Assembly: GCF_015665295.1 (NCBI RefSeq)
Contig: NZ_JADFAJ010000016.1
Location: 62,001-126,000 of the forward strand
From: Maricaulis sp.
GTDB lineage: Bacteria > Pseudomonadota > Alphaproteobacteria > Caulobacterales > Maricaulaceae
Direction: 5' to 3'
Length of the DNA: 64,000 bases
The translations under genes were made by a program, and so were the position numbers. Numbering within the stretch: position 1 is the stretch's first letter; every line of letters begins with the position of its first letter. The notes under the pieces were generated by a model, which was not told where the DNA came from, did not search any database, and saw nothing but the letters and a program-made list of their open reading frames with translations. Of this stretch, positions 24,292 to 33,117 are shown piece by piece.

Positions 24292-25031
24292 CGCCCACCT
24301 CCGCGCCGTTCCGCTATCAGCACACCGGCTAGGGTCAGCGATGTCACGATCAATCCGATGAAGTAAGTCAGGTCCGACAGGCCGATCACGCCGTGGCGAA
24401 AGGCGCTGTAATGCTCGAGCGCACTCAGGCCGGCAACGAATTCAGACAGGGCGGCCGGCGCATTCTCGCCGAGCGCCGACAGCACGAAGGGTAGGCCGGC
24501 CATGGTCAGCAAGAAGGCAGCGCCAGCCCCCAGAACAAAAGCAACAACCTGGTTCGACGTCGTCGCGGACAGCGCCTGACCCACGGCAAGATAGGCCCCT
24601 GCCATAAGCCAGGCACCCAGATAGCCGGTTGCGATCGCGGCATTGTCCGGTGCGCCGAGATAATTGACGGCGATCCACATCGGAAAGGTCAGGCCGAGCG
24701 CAATTGCCGCGATCGACCAGGCGGCGAGGAATTTGCCGCCCGTTGATGCCCAGAGCGGGATCGGCAGCGCCATCAGGAATTCAAGGGTCCCGCGGTCGCG
24801 TTCCTCGGCCCAGGCGCGCATGGCCAGGGCCGGCATCAGGACGACAAAGAGCCAGGGCAGATAGTCGAACATCGGGGCCAGATCGGCCCGGTTGGTGTCG
24901 AAGAAGCGCCCGATATGAAAGGCAAAGGCCGGCGCGCAAAAGGCAAAGACGGCCAGGAAGACATAGGCCAGCGGCGTCTGGAAATAGGCGGTGAGCTCGC
25001 GCCGGTAGACGGCGTGCAGGGCATGGATCAC
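24288..25031 (-). CDS. ABC transporter permease, GldF/ABC-2 type
   Basis: A 247-residue permease with six hydrophobic segments. After MIHALHAVYRRELTAYFQTPLAYVFLA comes the conserved charged loop AMRAWAEERDRGTLEFLMALPI, which in ABC-2 permeases couples to the ATPase. It ends with a membrane segment and a basic tail (LIAERRGGGR). It overlaps both neighbours by four bases. Together with the ATPase at 25028-25771 it forms the membrane core of the GldG-type system. Confidence 0.85.
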   Translation of the reverse strand: MIHALHAVYRRELTAYFQTPLAYVFLAVFAFCAPAFAFHIGRFFDTNRADLAPMFDYLPWLFVVLMPALAMRAWAEERDRGTLEFLMALPIPLWASTGGKFLAAWSIAAIALGLTFPMWIAVNYLGAPDNAAIATGYLGAWLMAGAYLAVGQALSATTSNQVVAFVLGAGAAFLLTMAGLPFVLSALGENAPAALSEFVAGLSALEHYSAFRHGVIGLSDLTYFIGLIVTSLTLAGVLIAERRGGGR

Positions 25032-25771
25032 GCTGCCACCCCTTCGTCGCTGCCCGATCGGATCTGGGTCAGCGCCCGGAACGCCGACTCGATGCTGTTG
25101 TCCGGTCCTGTCGCTGCCAGGGCATGCGGCGTGCCATCAAACCGGACGCGGCCGCGGTCGATGACAATGGCGCGCGAACACACGGCCGGAACCTCTTCCA
25201 GGATATGGGTCGAGATAATGATGGCCTTTTCGGGCGCCATGTCGCGGATGAGCTGACGCACCCCGTCCTTCTGGTTCGGATCGAGCCCGTCCGTCGGCTC
25301 ATCGAGGATCAGCACAGCCGGATCATGGGCAATTGCGGCAGCCAGGGCGGCGCGACGCTTGTAGCCTTTCGACAGCGTCCCAATCGGTTGTCCGGCCATT
25401 TCGCCCAGATTGGCCCGCTCGAGCGCGAGGTCGGTGGCACGGTTGAGGGCTCCGCCGGAAAATCCGCGGGCCCGCAGACCGAACATCACAAATCCACGCG
25501 GCGTCATGGCCGGGTAGGCCGGCGCGCCTTCCGGCAGATATCCCAGACGGGATTGCGCCTCGAGACGGACTGTCGAACAGTCATAGCCGGCGATCGAGGC
25601 GCTGCCACCGTCAGGCTCGAGCCCGCCGGCCAGCATGCGCATGGTCGTCGTCTTGCCGGCCCCATTGGGACCGAGAAAACCGAGCACTTCACCGCGTTCG
25701 AGGGTGAAGCTCACACCATCGACCGCACGGAAGGACCCGAAATCCTTGATGAGATGATCGGCAACCAGCAT
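25028..25771 (-). CDS. ABC transporter ATP-binding protein, GldA type
   Basis: A 247-residue ATPase with Walker A GPNGAGKTTTMRML, Q-loop region GYLPEGAPAYPAM, signature LSKGYKRRAALAAAI, Walker B VLILDEPTDGLDPNQ and the H-loop STHILEEV. The signature LSKGYKRR, in place of LSGGQ, is characteristic of GldA-like and related ABC-2 ATPases. First gene of a compact operon (ATPase, permease, GldG-like, DUF4340, VOC), each overlapping the next by 4-11 bases. Confidence 0.9.
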   Translation of the reverse strand: MLVADHLIKDFGSFRAVDGVSFTLERGEVLGFLGPNGAGKTTTMRMLAGGLEPDGGSASIAGYDCSTVRLEAQSRLGYLPEGAPAYPAMTPRGFVMFGLRARGFSGGALNRATDLALERANLGEMAGQPIGTLSKGYKRRAALAAAIAHDPAVLILDEPTDGLDPNQKDGVRQLIRDMAPEKAIIISTHILEEVPAVCSRAIVIDRGRVRFDGTPHALAATGPDNSIESAFRALTQIRSGSDEGVAA

Positions 25772-26076
25772 GGTTCGCAGGGCTCATGATCTGACGGGAC
25801 TAGCGTTAGCGCGCCGCGGCCCGCTTGGCCAGAGGCAAGGCAAGTTGTCTATTTCATGAGGGGAATTGGGGGTGTCGACCGGACCGCAGCCTCTTGACCC
25901 GGGGGGCTGGGGGGGCTGTCTAAAACCAGGCTGGGAGGCATTGTTGCGACCGGCCGACCTGTGAGACGGTGGTCGGGCGGTATGGCCGCAACGCGCCCAG
26001 AATGTGGCGACTTTGCGGCACCGCGTGAAATGTTTGTAAGCTGGATGAACCGATTCAACCAGTGGGAGAAAAGCCC
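25772..26076. other. Intergenic region with G-rich tract
   Basis: No gene seen in this divergent gap between the ABC operon and the DUF2794 gene. A CTAG-containing element near 25798-25803 could be the -10 of the ABC operon. A strand-biased G-rich tract is present: GGGG at 25860-25863, GGGGG at 25868-25872, six Gs at 25901-25906 and seven at 25909-25915. Confidence 0.4.
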
Positions 26077-26412
26077 GTGCAATCCCTGACCCCATCCGCG
26101 AAACGCAAGCCGGAACCGGTCATGTGGACCCGTCGCGAGCTCGACGCGATCCTGCGGGTTTACGGCCGGTTCGTCGCCCAGGGCGAATGGAAGGACTACG
26201 CGATTGACGGGTTGAAATCGGAAGCCGTGTTCTCGATCTTCCGGCGGCATAGCGAGATGCCGATGTATTCGGTGATCAAAACCCCTGCCGACGCCCATCG
26301 CCAGGGTCAGTTCAAGGTGGTCGCCATGGGCGGCCAGATCCTCAAGCGCGGCCACGATCTCGCCCAGGTGATGACCGTGTTCGACAAGAAGAAATTCCGG
26401 GTCATCGACTGA
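26077..26412 (+). CDS. DUF2794 domain protein
   Basis: The 111-residue protein matches DUF2794, a small alphaproteobacterial family: VMWTRRELDAILRVYGRFVAQGEWKDYAIDGLK, then AVFSIFRRHSEMPMYSVIKTP and a basic end KKFRVID. The function is unknown; the family is near-universal in the class and looks cytosolic. The start is read as GTG 26077, since GGGAGAA lies seven bases before it; an earlier in-frame GTG at 26062 has no ribosome site. The gene ends at a bidirectional terminator shared with the Bax-inhibitor gene. Confidence 0.88.
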   Translation: MQSLTPSAKRKPEPVMWTRRELDAILRVYGRFVAQGEWKDYAIDGLKSEAVFSIFRRHSEMPMYSVIKTPADAHRQGQFKVVAMGGQILKRGHDLAQVMTVFDKKKFRVID

Positions 26413-26431
26413 TCATCAACGGTACGGGAGA

Positions 26432-26469
26432 CAAGAAAAACCCCGGAGCAGGTGCTCCGGGGTTTCTTG
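26432..26469. terminator. Bidirectional intrinsic terminator
   Basis: CCCCGGAGCA (26441-26450) and TGCTCCGGGG (26453-26462) form a strong stem flanked by AAGAAAAA on the left and TTTCTTG on the right. It serves both the DUF2794 gene and the convergent Bax-inhibitor gene. Confidence 0.9.
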
Positions 26470-26490
26470 ATTCAGACGTGCAGCGCGTTG

Positions 26491-27255
26491 CTATTCGCGG
26501 CTGCCGAAGAGCGACAGGATGATCTGAAACATGTTCACGAAGGCAATATAGAGGTTAAGCGCCCCCATATTGGTCATGACAGCCATTGAGCGCTGGTCGC
26601 CTGCAATCTGGTAGTAGGTGACCTTCAGGGACTGGGTTTGCCAGGCGACAACGCCCGCCATCAGAAGCAGGACTGCGAACTGGAGAAGCAGCTCCAGCAT
26701 GCCGGACTGGAAGAAGATGAAGTTCAGCACGCCGAGCGCGACAGCGCCGAACACCGCCATGAACAGAAAGCTCTGCATCGGCATCAGATTGCGCTTCGTG
26801 GTGTATCCGAAAACCGACAAGGCCATGAAAGCACCCGCCGTAATCACAAAGGCTTGCGCAATTGTCCCGAAATCAACTGACAGGCTGCGTCCGCCGACCG
26901 ACTGAACGACCTGGCCGGACGATGCGATGATCACCCAGAAGCTCAGGCTGGCACCGATCAGTGTGACGATCGCCCAATACAACACCGCGCTCCCGATCGG
27001 AGACGGGTTGCGCATGAAGAAGCTCGAGCCGATGAGCAGGGCCAGGGGCCCCCATTGAACTGCGAAAAGCAACGGCGTTCCGAACACGAGATTGGTCAGC
27101 GGGGGGTAGGTCCCCACCGCGTAGGCAATCGCAGCGGACAAAAGCAGGCCAAGGCCCATCTTGTTGTAGACGCCGAGCATGAAGCTGCGCAGGCCGGCAT
27201 CCACCGACATGTCCAGCGAGCCGGCGCCGGAATAAGTGCGGGAAAAATCGTTCAT
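26491..27255 (-). CDS. Bax inhibitor-1 / YccA family membrane protein
   Basis: A 254-residue inner-membrane protein with seven hydrophobic segments. It begins with a soluble N-terminus (residues 1-25) and shows family blocks such as LRSFMLGVYNKMGLGLLLSAAIAYAVG and YTTKRNLMPMQSF in the central loop, and ends NLYIAFVNMFQIILSLFGSRE. BI-1 proteins form calcium-leak-type or FtsH-modulating membrane proteins. It is monocistronic, with an AT-rich putative promoter around 27306-27336 (AATATA and AGGCAA on the plus strand). ATG 27255 is supported by the N-terminal family pattern. Confidence 0.92.
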   Translation of the reverse strand: MNDFSRTYSGAGSLDMSVDAGLRSFMLGVYNKMGLGLLLSAAIAYAVGTYPPLTNLVFGTPLLFAVQWGPLALLIGSSFFMRNPSPIGSAVLYWAIVTLIGASLSFWVIIASSGQVVQSVGGRSLSVDFGTIAQAFVITAGAFMALSVFGYTTKRNLMPMQSFLFMAVFGAVALGVLNFIFFQSGMLELLLQFAVLLLMAGVVAWQTQSLKVTYYQIAGDQRSMAVMTNMGALNLYIAFVNMFQIILSLFGSRE

Positions 27256-27449
27256 TGTGGACGTCTCTCTTGTCTACACGCGCCAAACCAAGGCGCTTTG
27301 TCGCTAATATATCATGTTCCCCGGGACGGAAGGCAAGTTTCCGCCGTCACAAGAAGGGGGGACTGGATGGCCGCGAATCCCCCATTCGGCCGGGCATTGC
27401 CCCGGCGCGTGAAATCGCCCTAGTTGGAAGGCCAATTGCCTGGTGACCC

Positions 27450-27989
27450 ATGACCCTGCGCCTGTTCGCCGCCATCCCTGTCCCCGACATCCTGCACGCC
27501 GAGATCCGGCGCCTGCAGAAAGGCGTTCCGGGGGCGCGCTGGCGACCGCATGAAAACTTCCACATCACGCTGCGCTATTTCGGCGAGCTGGATGAGCGAC
27601 GGGCCGAGGATCTCGATGCCGAGCTGGCCAATATAGCGATGCCCCCATTCGAGCTTTCGCTGCTGGGCTCGGGCTGGTTTGGCAAGCTGGACCCGCGCGC
27701 CTTGTGGCTCGGCGTCCGTCCCAGCGCGGCGCTGAGCGAGCTCAATGCGCGGTGCGAGCGCGCCGCCCGCAAGGCCGGGCTGGCGCCGGAACACCGCAAA
27801 TTCCACCCACACATGACGCTGGCCTACCTACAGGGAACGCCCATCGACAAGCTGACCCGCTTTGCCGAGCGCACGGGCGGGTTTGCAACCGAGCCGTGGC
27901 GGGTCACCCATTTCACGATGTACTCCAGCTGGACCTCACGCGGCGACGCCAACATCTACGAGCCGGAAGCCGACTATCCTTTGCTCTGA
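27450..27989 (+). CDS. thpR: RNA 2-prime,3-prime-cyclic phosphodiesterase (2H family)
   Basis: A 179-residue 2H phosphoesterase. The two catalytic HxT motifs are FHITLRYFGE (H38, T40) and HPHMTLAYL (H121, T123), spaced as in ThpR/LigT, and it opens with MTLRLFAAIPVPD, the family N-terminus. Such enzymes hydrolyse 2,3-cyclic phosphate RNA ends or ligate tRNA halves in vitro. Its 3-prime end overlaps the convergent phosphatase gene by 16 bases. Confidence 0.93.
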   Translation: MTLRLFAAIPVPDILHAEIRRLQKGVPGARWRPHENFHITLRYFGELDERRAEDLDAELANIAMPPFELSLLGSGWFGKLDPRALWLGVRPSAALSELNARCERAARKAGLAPEHRKFHPHMTLAYLQGTPIDKLTRFAERTGGFATEPWRVTHFTMYSSWTSRGDANIYEPEADYPLL

Positions 27990-28459
27990 TCCGGACCTGC
28001 ACCCGGGTTGGGGCCGAGGTCCGAGATCAGGCCGACGACAGCCCGCTCGATCATGTCGAGCACGTCGTCAAAGCCATCATCACCGCCGTAATAGGGGTCC
28101 GGGACCTCGACACCCGGTTCACCGGCCCAGTCCATCATCAGGCTGAGGCGAGCACCGCCTTTGGCGCCCGGCATTCGCCGCAGGAAGCGCAGATGGCTGC
28201 CATCCATCGCGATGATGTGGTCAAACCGTCGAAAGTCCGCCGGATCGACCTCGCGTGCCTGCACCACCGAGAGATCATACCCGCGGCCGGCCCCGGCAGC
28301 GGTGGCGCGAGGGTCGGGCGCCTCGCCGGCGTGCCAGCCGCCCGTCCCGGCGCTGTCGACATGCCAGTCGAGCCCGGCATCGGCGGCCCGCCGGCGCGCG
28401 ACCGCATCAGCGGTCGGCGAGCGACAGATATTGCCGGTGCACACGAAAAGAAGCCGCAT
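27974..28459 (-). CDS. Low-molecular-weight protein-tyrosine phosphatase
   Basis: A 161-residue phosphatase with the P-loop VCTGNICRSPTADA (nucleophile C7, R13) and the C-terminal general-acid motif VPDPYYGG. It dephosphorylates phosphotyrosine or small phosphoesters in the cytosol. In many bacteria such enzymes act with tyrosine kinases of polysaccharide export, but none lies adjacent here. ATG 28459 has GAGG five bases upstream, deciding against a longer reading from 28486. It follows the lipoprotein gene by only four bases and is probably co-transcribed. Confidence 0.93.
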   Translation of the reverse strand: MRLLFVCTGNICRSPTADAVARRRAADAGLDWHVDSAGTGGWHAGEAPDPRATAAGAGRGYDLSVVQAREVDPADFRRFDHIIAMDGSHLRFLRRMPGAKGGARLSLMMDWAGEPGVEVPDPYYGGDDGFDDVLDMIERAVVGLISDLGPNPGAGPDQSKG

Positions 28460-28463
28460 CGCC

Positions 28464-29102
28464 TCAGCCACTGACCGAAAAGGCACCCGGCAGGACAGTC
28501 AGGGACCAGTCATCGCCGATCGCATGCAGCCAGAAAATATCGCCATAGGCATCTTCAGGGAGACGCCCGTCACCATCACAGCCCGCAGCTTGCGCGGCCT
28601 CGGTGCCGGCATGGGCTGCCATCCACAGGCAGGAGGTGTTGGAATGCTCTCCGACCAGGGTCCAGCCTGTCGCAGCAGCATTGACCTCCGCAAAGGCCTC
28701 ACTGCGCCGACGCGATACTGTGGAACCCTCGGTACAATCGACCGCATACCCGTCCACCGCCTGGTGAGCGACCACCGGTATCCCGCCGGCAGCGGCCGTC
28801 AGGCGCGTGCGGCAGGCGGCACTGGCATAGGCGCGGTCGACCGGTGTGTCGCCAAGCAGCTCTGCCAGTCGCGTCACCATTGCCTCGCCCTCCGGACTGA
28901 GCGGGCACGCCATGTCATTGCAGTCGGGCGAAATCTTGATGGCATGGCGCACCACCAGCACATGGCGTTCGGCCGCCATCAGGTTTACGCGTTCGGCCTC
29001 TGGCGCCAGCGCCAGAAGCTCTGGACGCACGAAGCTTGCGACGGGCTCGCTGCAGGCGGCCAGGCAAAGCGCGGCGGCGGCCGCAGTCAGAATCAATTTC
29101 AT
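28464..29102 (-). CDS. Lipoprotein with histidine-phosphatase-like domain
   Basis: A 212-residue protein with a lipoprotein signal peptide: MKLILTAAAAALCLAAC, lipobox LAAC with lipidated C17. The mature domain has HVLVVRHAIKISPD, the RHG-type motif (here RHA) of the histidine phosphatase superfamily, followed by LSPEGEAMVTRLAELL, a typical second helix. Later conserved phosphatase elements are weaker, so activity is uncertain. Six further cysteines suggest disulfides, consistent with a periplasmic site. ATG 29102 has GGAGG upstream. It lies between a sensor kinase and a low-MW phosphatase gene on one strand. Confidence 0.78.
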   Translation of the reverse strand: MKLILTAAAAALCLAACSEPVASFVRPELLALAPEAERVNLMAAERHVLVVRHAIKISPDCNDMACPLSPEGEAMVTRLAELLGDTPVDRAYASAACRTRLTAAAGGIPVVAHQAVDGYAVDCTEGSTVSRRRSEAFAEVNAAATGWTLVGEHSNTSCLWMAAHAGTEAAQAAGCDGDGRLPEDAYGDIFWLHAIGDDWSLTVLPGAFSVSG

Positions 29103-29170
29103 CAAGATATCCTCCCGCGCGCACCCTAGCGCGCCGCTCCCGCGACGCGAAGTGATCAACCGGCAAGGTG

Positions 29171-30304
29171 TTATTCGCCGTCGGCGGGCTCGTCCTGGAC
29201 CCGGATGCGTACCGCGACACACGTGCCGGCACCGGGGCGGCTTTGGATCGAAATGTCGCCGTCCATCAGGCGCGCCAGGCGACGGCAGATTGACAGGCCC
29301 AGACCAAAATCGCCGCCGGCCTCCGAGGCTGCACGCCCTGTCAGGCGGGCCAGCAGTGCATCATCCATCCCGACACCGGTATCGATGATCGCATACTCAA
29401 CCCAGCATTTGCCAGCGCCGGCCGGACGGTAGCTGACCTTGAGCGTGACCGACCCGCTTGGCGTGAACTTGAGCGCGTTGGAGACGAGATTATTGAGAAT
29501 CTGGCGCACCCGAACGGGATCACCCAGCACGGATCGACCGCTTTCTTCGTCAATTTCCAGGACAAGTTCGAGTCCCTTCTCGCCGGCGAGCGGCTCGAAA
29601 AGGCCCATCACCGTCCGCGCCATTTCATCCGGCCGGAAGGGGACGCTTCGCAGCTCAACGCGATCATTCTCGAGCCGGGCAAGATCGAGCACATCGGTAA
29701 TGCGCGAAAGCATGGCCTGCGCGGATCGCTCGATGGTCGTCAGTAATTTCCGCTGCGAGGCATCAAGATCGGTATTCGCCAGAAGGCCCGACAGCCCGAG
29801 AATACCGTTGATCGGCGTCCGCAATTCATGGCTCAGCCCGAGCATGAATTCCGACCGCGAGCGGCTCCGGGCGCGCTCGGAATTGGCCCGCGCCTTGAGC
29901 TCGGCCTCAACCTCGGTGCGATTGTCGAGTTCGTGTTCGAGCGCTTGCCGAGAATTCTGCAAGCCTCCGAGGATGTCGGTCATCCGGCGGAACAACCAGA
30001 TAAAGCCTATGGCGAGAAATGCGGTCGCCAGGAAATCTGTGAACCAGCGCAGCTGGTTCTGGATGAATGCGGTGAGCGGCGGCAGGCCGGAATCTTCAAT
30101 GAAGAAAGGACCGAACAGCAGCACCACAGCATCGAGCAAGTGATAGAAGGCCCAGACCATCAGCCCGATTGTCAAAACCCCCACCGGTCGCATGGCACCG
30201 GCGTCCGCGAGGATCTGACGATGGCGATACATGTAGACGATCGCCACAACGGGTGCTGCGGCGAACAGGATATCCAGCAGCACTGTCAGCAGGATAGAGC
30301 GCAT
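29171..30304 (-). CDS. Membrane sensor histidine kinase
   Basis: A 377-residue kinase with three or so hydrophobic helices at the N-terminus (about residues 4-26, 43-66, 88-106), then a short coiled coil and the dimerisation domain with H159 in [21 protein letters not shown]. The ATPase domain has [15 protein letters not shown] (N box), IDTGVGM (G1) and [19 protein letters not shown] (G2). There is no receiver domain and no response-regulator gene beside it, so its partner is elsewhere. GGAGGG lies about 10 bases upstream. The signal is unknown; the input appears to be the membrane region itself. Confidence 0.9.
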   Translation of the reverse strand: MRSILLTVLLDILFAAAPVVAIVYMYRHRQILADAGAMRPVGVLTIGLMVWAFYHLLDAVVLLFGPFFIEDSGLPPLTAFIQNQLRWFTDFLATAFLAIGFIWLFRRMTDILGGLQNSRQALEHELDNRTEVEAELKARANSERARSRSRSEFMLGLSHELRTPINGILGLSGLLANTDLDASQRKLLTTIERSAQAMLSRITDVLDLARLENDRVELRSVPFRPDEMARTVMGLFEPLAGEKGLELVLEIDEESGRSVLGDPVRVRQILNNLVSNALKFTPSGSVTLKVSYRPAGAGKCWVEYAIIDTGVGMDDALLARLTGRAASEAGGDFGLGLSICRRLARLMDGDISIQSRPGAGTCVAVRIRVQDEPADGE

Positions 30305-30341
30305 CTGCCCTCACCCTCCGCTCGGACCCATTGTCGATATC

Positions 30342-30369
30342 ATGCTAGGGCCAGGCCTTGTAAGCACAA
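30342..30369 (-). promoter_or_regulatory. Candidate promoter of the sensor kinase gene
   Basis: On the minus strand TTGTGC is followed by CCTAGCAT, with TTG-to-CTAG distance of 21 bases, about 40 bases before the kinase start codon. This matches the spacing at three other promoters in the window. Confidence 0.45.
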
Positions 30370-30372
30370 TTA

Positions 30373-30388
30373 CCCCATTTTGATGGGG
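30373..30388 (-). terminator. Small hairpin between argG and the sensor kinase
   Basis: CCCCAT (30373-30378) and ATGGGG (30383-30388) form a short stem with loop TTTG. It lies about 100 bases downstream of argG, where a terminator would be expected, but there is only a short AT-rich follow-on. Confidence 0.4.
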
Positions 30389-30484
30389 CCAGATAAGGTC
30401 CGCGCTCTACCGGGCCCTGTAAAGTAGTTCTCTGCCAAAAGAATTTTTCATTCATTGCGGTTCGCCGCCCCCAAGCGATGCCCG

Positions 30485-31717
30485 TCAGTCGTTCTGACCG
30501 AGGCGGCGCTTGCGACGCGCCAGCAATTGCAGGCGCAACGCATTGAGCCGGATGAAGCCCTCGGCGTCCTTCTGGTCGTAGACGACGTCTTCCTCGAAGG
30601 TGACGTGCTCGAGCGAGTAAAGCGAATGCTTCGAGGCGCGCCCGACCACATTCACCGAACCCTTGTACAGCTTCAGCCGGACATCACCGGTGACATGGGT
30701 CTGCGACTGGTCGATGGCCGCCTGCAGCATTTCGCGCTCCGGCGAGAACCAGAAGCCTTCGTAGAGAAGCTTGGCATAGCGCGGCATCAGCTCGTCCTTG
30801 AGGTGGGCAGCACCGCGATCCAGCGTGATCTGTTCGATCCCGCGATGGGCCGCCATCAGGATGGTGCCACCCGGCGTCTCGTAAATGCCGCGCGATTTCA
30901 TGCCGACGAAACGGTTCTCGACGAGGTCAAGGCGGCCGATACCATGCACGCGTCCAAGCTCGTTGAGCCGGGTCAGAAGTGTAGCCGGGCTTAGAGCCTC
31001 GCCATCAATGGCAACGGCATCGCCTGCCTTGAAGGAGATGGTGACATATTCCGGCTTGTCCGGCGCCGATTCCGGCGATTCCGTACGCTGGTAGACAATG
31101 TCATCGGCTTCTTCCGCCGGGTCTTCCAGCAGCTTGCCCTCCGACGAGGTGTGCCAGAGATTGGCGTCGACCGAAAAGGGGGCTTCGCCGCGCTTGTCCG
31201 TGGCCACCTGGATGCCATGCTCCTCGGCATAGCTGATCAGCTTGGTCCGCGAATTGAGATCCCACTCGCGCCAAGGTGCGATCACCCGCAGGTCCGGATC
31301 GAGGGCATAAACGCCCAGCTCGAAGCGGACCTGGTCATTGCCCTTGCCAGTCGCGCCGTGAGCGACCGCGTCAGCGCCGGTGGCGTGGGCGATCTCGACA
31401 AGCCGCTTGGAGATCAGCGGTCGGGCAATCGAGGTGCCCAGCAGATAGAGGCCTTCATAGACCGCATTGGCGCGAACCATGGGAAACACGAAATCGCGGA
31501 CGAATTCCTCGCGCAGATCCTCGATGAAAATCTCCGACACGCCCGCCGCTTCCGCCTTCTTGCGAGCCGGCTCGAGTTCCTCGCCCTGGCCCAGATCAGC
31601 GGTGAAGGTCACGACTTCAGCGTCATAGGCGTCCTGCAACCATTTCAGGATGACCGAAGTGTCCAGGCCGCCGGAATAGGCAAGAACGACCTTTTTGACA
31701 GGCTTTTTCGCGGGCAT
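30485..31717 (-). CDS. argG: Argininosuccinate synthase
   Basis: A 410-residue enzyme joining citrulline and aspartate with ATP in arginine biosynthesis. The ATP pyrophosphatase loop [17 protein letters not shown] is at residues 12-28, followed by [16 protein letters not shown] and [17 protein letters not shown], then [16 protein letters not shown]. The C-terminal multimerisation domain includes [17 protein letters not shown]. It is of normal length. Start ATG 31717 follows AAGGAA; a longer frame adds non-family residues. It is transcribed divergently from the glutaminase gene. Confidence 0.97.
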   Translation of the reverse strand: MPAKKPVKKVVLAYSGGLDTSVILKWLQDAYDAEVVTFTADLGQGEELEPARKKAEAAGVSEIFIEDLREEFVRDFVFPMVRANAVYEGLYLLGTSIARPLISKRLVEIAHATGADAVAHGATGKGNDQVRFELGVYALDPDLRVIAPWREWDLNSRTKLISYAEEHGIQVATDKRGEAPFSVDANLWHTSSEGKLLEDPAEEADDIVYQRTESPESAPDKPEYVTISFKAGDAVAIDGEALSPATLLTRLNELGRVHGIGRLDLVENRFVGMKSRGIYETPGGTILMAAHRGIEQITLDRGAAHLKDELMPRYAKLLYEGFWFSPEREMLQAAIDQSQTHVTGDVRLKLYKGSVNVVGRASKHSLYSLEHVTFEEDVVYDQKDAEGFIRLNALRLQLLARRKRRLGQND

Positions 31718-31851
31718 GAGCAAATTCCTTCTCGATTTGCCCTTGCGCGTAGCGCCGCTCTTGCTGGCAGGCAAGTGTTTCGCGGCAGTTTCGGCACGAT
31801 CGTGACGCAGCGGATGCTGGACAGCGCAGCGTTCCTGCCCATTCTGGCGCC

Positions 31852-33117
31852 ATGACCGCGCCCGGAAGTGATCCCTTTGCCCGCTTTGTTGCCCGCCCGG
31901 CCCGTTTCGAGCAGGCCGCCGGCACGCCGGATTCCCGGCATGCGCTCGCCCGCGATGTCAGCGAACGCGCTGCCGCGCTGGGCCTGGCAGATATGGCGAG
32001 CCTGCGCGACTGGCTTCAAGGCACCGGCCTTGCGCCGGACCGGCTGCCCCGTCTCGCGGCGATGGGCGCACTTGGAGCCGGCCCGATCGACGAAAACAGG
32101 CTCGCATCGAGTCTCGAAACCGATGCACTAACCCTGCTGCGACACGCCTTGGACGGCAATCTGGCCATTCCGCATTTCGGACATTTTGCCAACCGGTTGA
32201 GCAATATCTTCGCTTATGCCCGCGATGCCGTCGGCGGGGCCCTTGCCGACTACATTCCCGAGCTCGCGAAACAGGATCCCGACGCATTTGGCCTGGCAGC
32301 CTGTACGATCGACGGGCAACAGATGGCGCTGGGCGATGCCGATACCGGCTTCTGCCAGCAATCGGTGATCAAGCCGCTGATCTATGCCCTCGCCATGGGC
32401 TTGAACGGCGAGAGCCAGGTTCATCGGCATGTCGGCCGGGAGCCGTCTGGTCGCCGCTTCAACGAACTGGCCCTCGACCCCGACAACCGGCCGCACAATC
32501 CGATGATCAATTCCGGCGCCATCATGTGCAGCGCCATGATCCGGCCGAACCTGCCAGTCGATGCCCGCGCCCGCCTGCTGGAGCGCTTCGTCCGCTCTGC
32601 TGCCGGCGGAGGCGAGGTGACAATGGACCAGGCGGTCTATGAGAGCGAGCGCGCCACGGCCCGGCGCAACCTGTCACTAGTCAAGCTGATGGACGAGCAT
32701 GACGCCTTCCCCGAAGGCTCCGATCCCGATGATGCGCTCGAGCTGTACTTTCGCGCCTGCGCGGTCCGGCTCGATTGCCGCCAGCTCGCAACTGTTGCCG
32801 CAACGCTCGCCAATGGCGGCGTCTGCCCGACAACCGGGCACCGGGTTATCGACAGCCGCATTGTCCGCAACACGCTGTCGCTGATGCTCACCTGCGGCAT
32901 GTATGACTATTCCGGCGAATACGCTTTCACGGTCGGCCTGCCAGCCAAGTCCGGGGTCTCCGGCGGGCTGATGATCGTTGTGCCCGGCGTTGGCGGTTTC
33001 GGCCTGTGGAGCCCGCCGCTCGACCGCCAGGGCAATCCGGTGCGCGGCATCGAGGTGTCCAGGCGCCTGGTCGAAGCCTTTCCGTTTCACATCTTTGCCG
33101 GTGTGACAGAAGCCTAG
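31852..33117 (+). CDS. glsA: Glutaminase of the animal (GLS) type
   Basis: A 421-residue enzyme hydrolysing glutamine to glutamate and ammonia. All catalytic residues known from human GLS are found: Y134 (ADYIPELAK), S171 and K174 (QSVIKP), N220 (NPMINSGAI), E266 and N273 ([10 protein letters not shown]), Y299 (LELYF), Y351 (GMYDYSG) and V369 (AKSGVSGG). Their spacing equals that of the human enzyme as I recall its numbering. Residues 1-120 resemble the EF-hand-like N-terminal domain of GLS; the C-terminal ankyrin repeats are absent. It is about 110 residues longer than ordinary bacterial GlsA. Its end overlaps the SdpI gene by four bases. Confidence 0.93.
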   Translation: MTAPGSDPFARFVARPARFEQAAGTPDSRHALARDVSERAAALGLADMASLRDWLQGTGLAPDRLPRLAAMGALGAGPIDENRLASSLETDALTLLRHALDGNLAIPHFGHFANRLSNIFAYARDAVGGALADYIPELAKQDPDAFGLAACTIDGQQMALGDADTGFCQQSVIKPLIYALAMGLNGESQVHRHVGREPSGRRFNELALDPDNRPHNPMINSGAIMCSAMIRPNLPVDARARLLERFVRSAAGGGEVTMDQAVYESERATARRNLSLVKLMDEHDAFPEGSDPDDALELYFRACAVRLDCRQLATVAATLANGGVCPTTGHRVIDSRIVRNTLSLMLTCGMYDYSGEYAFTVGLPAKSGVSGGLMIVVPGVGGFGLWSPPLDRQGNPVRGIEVSRRLVEAFPFHIFAGVTEA

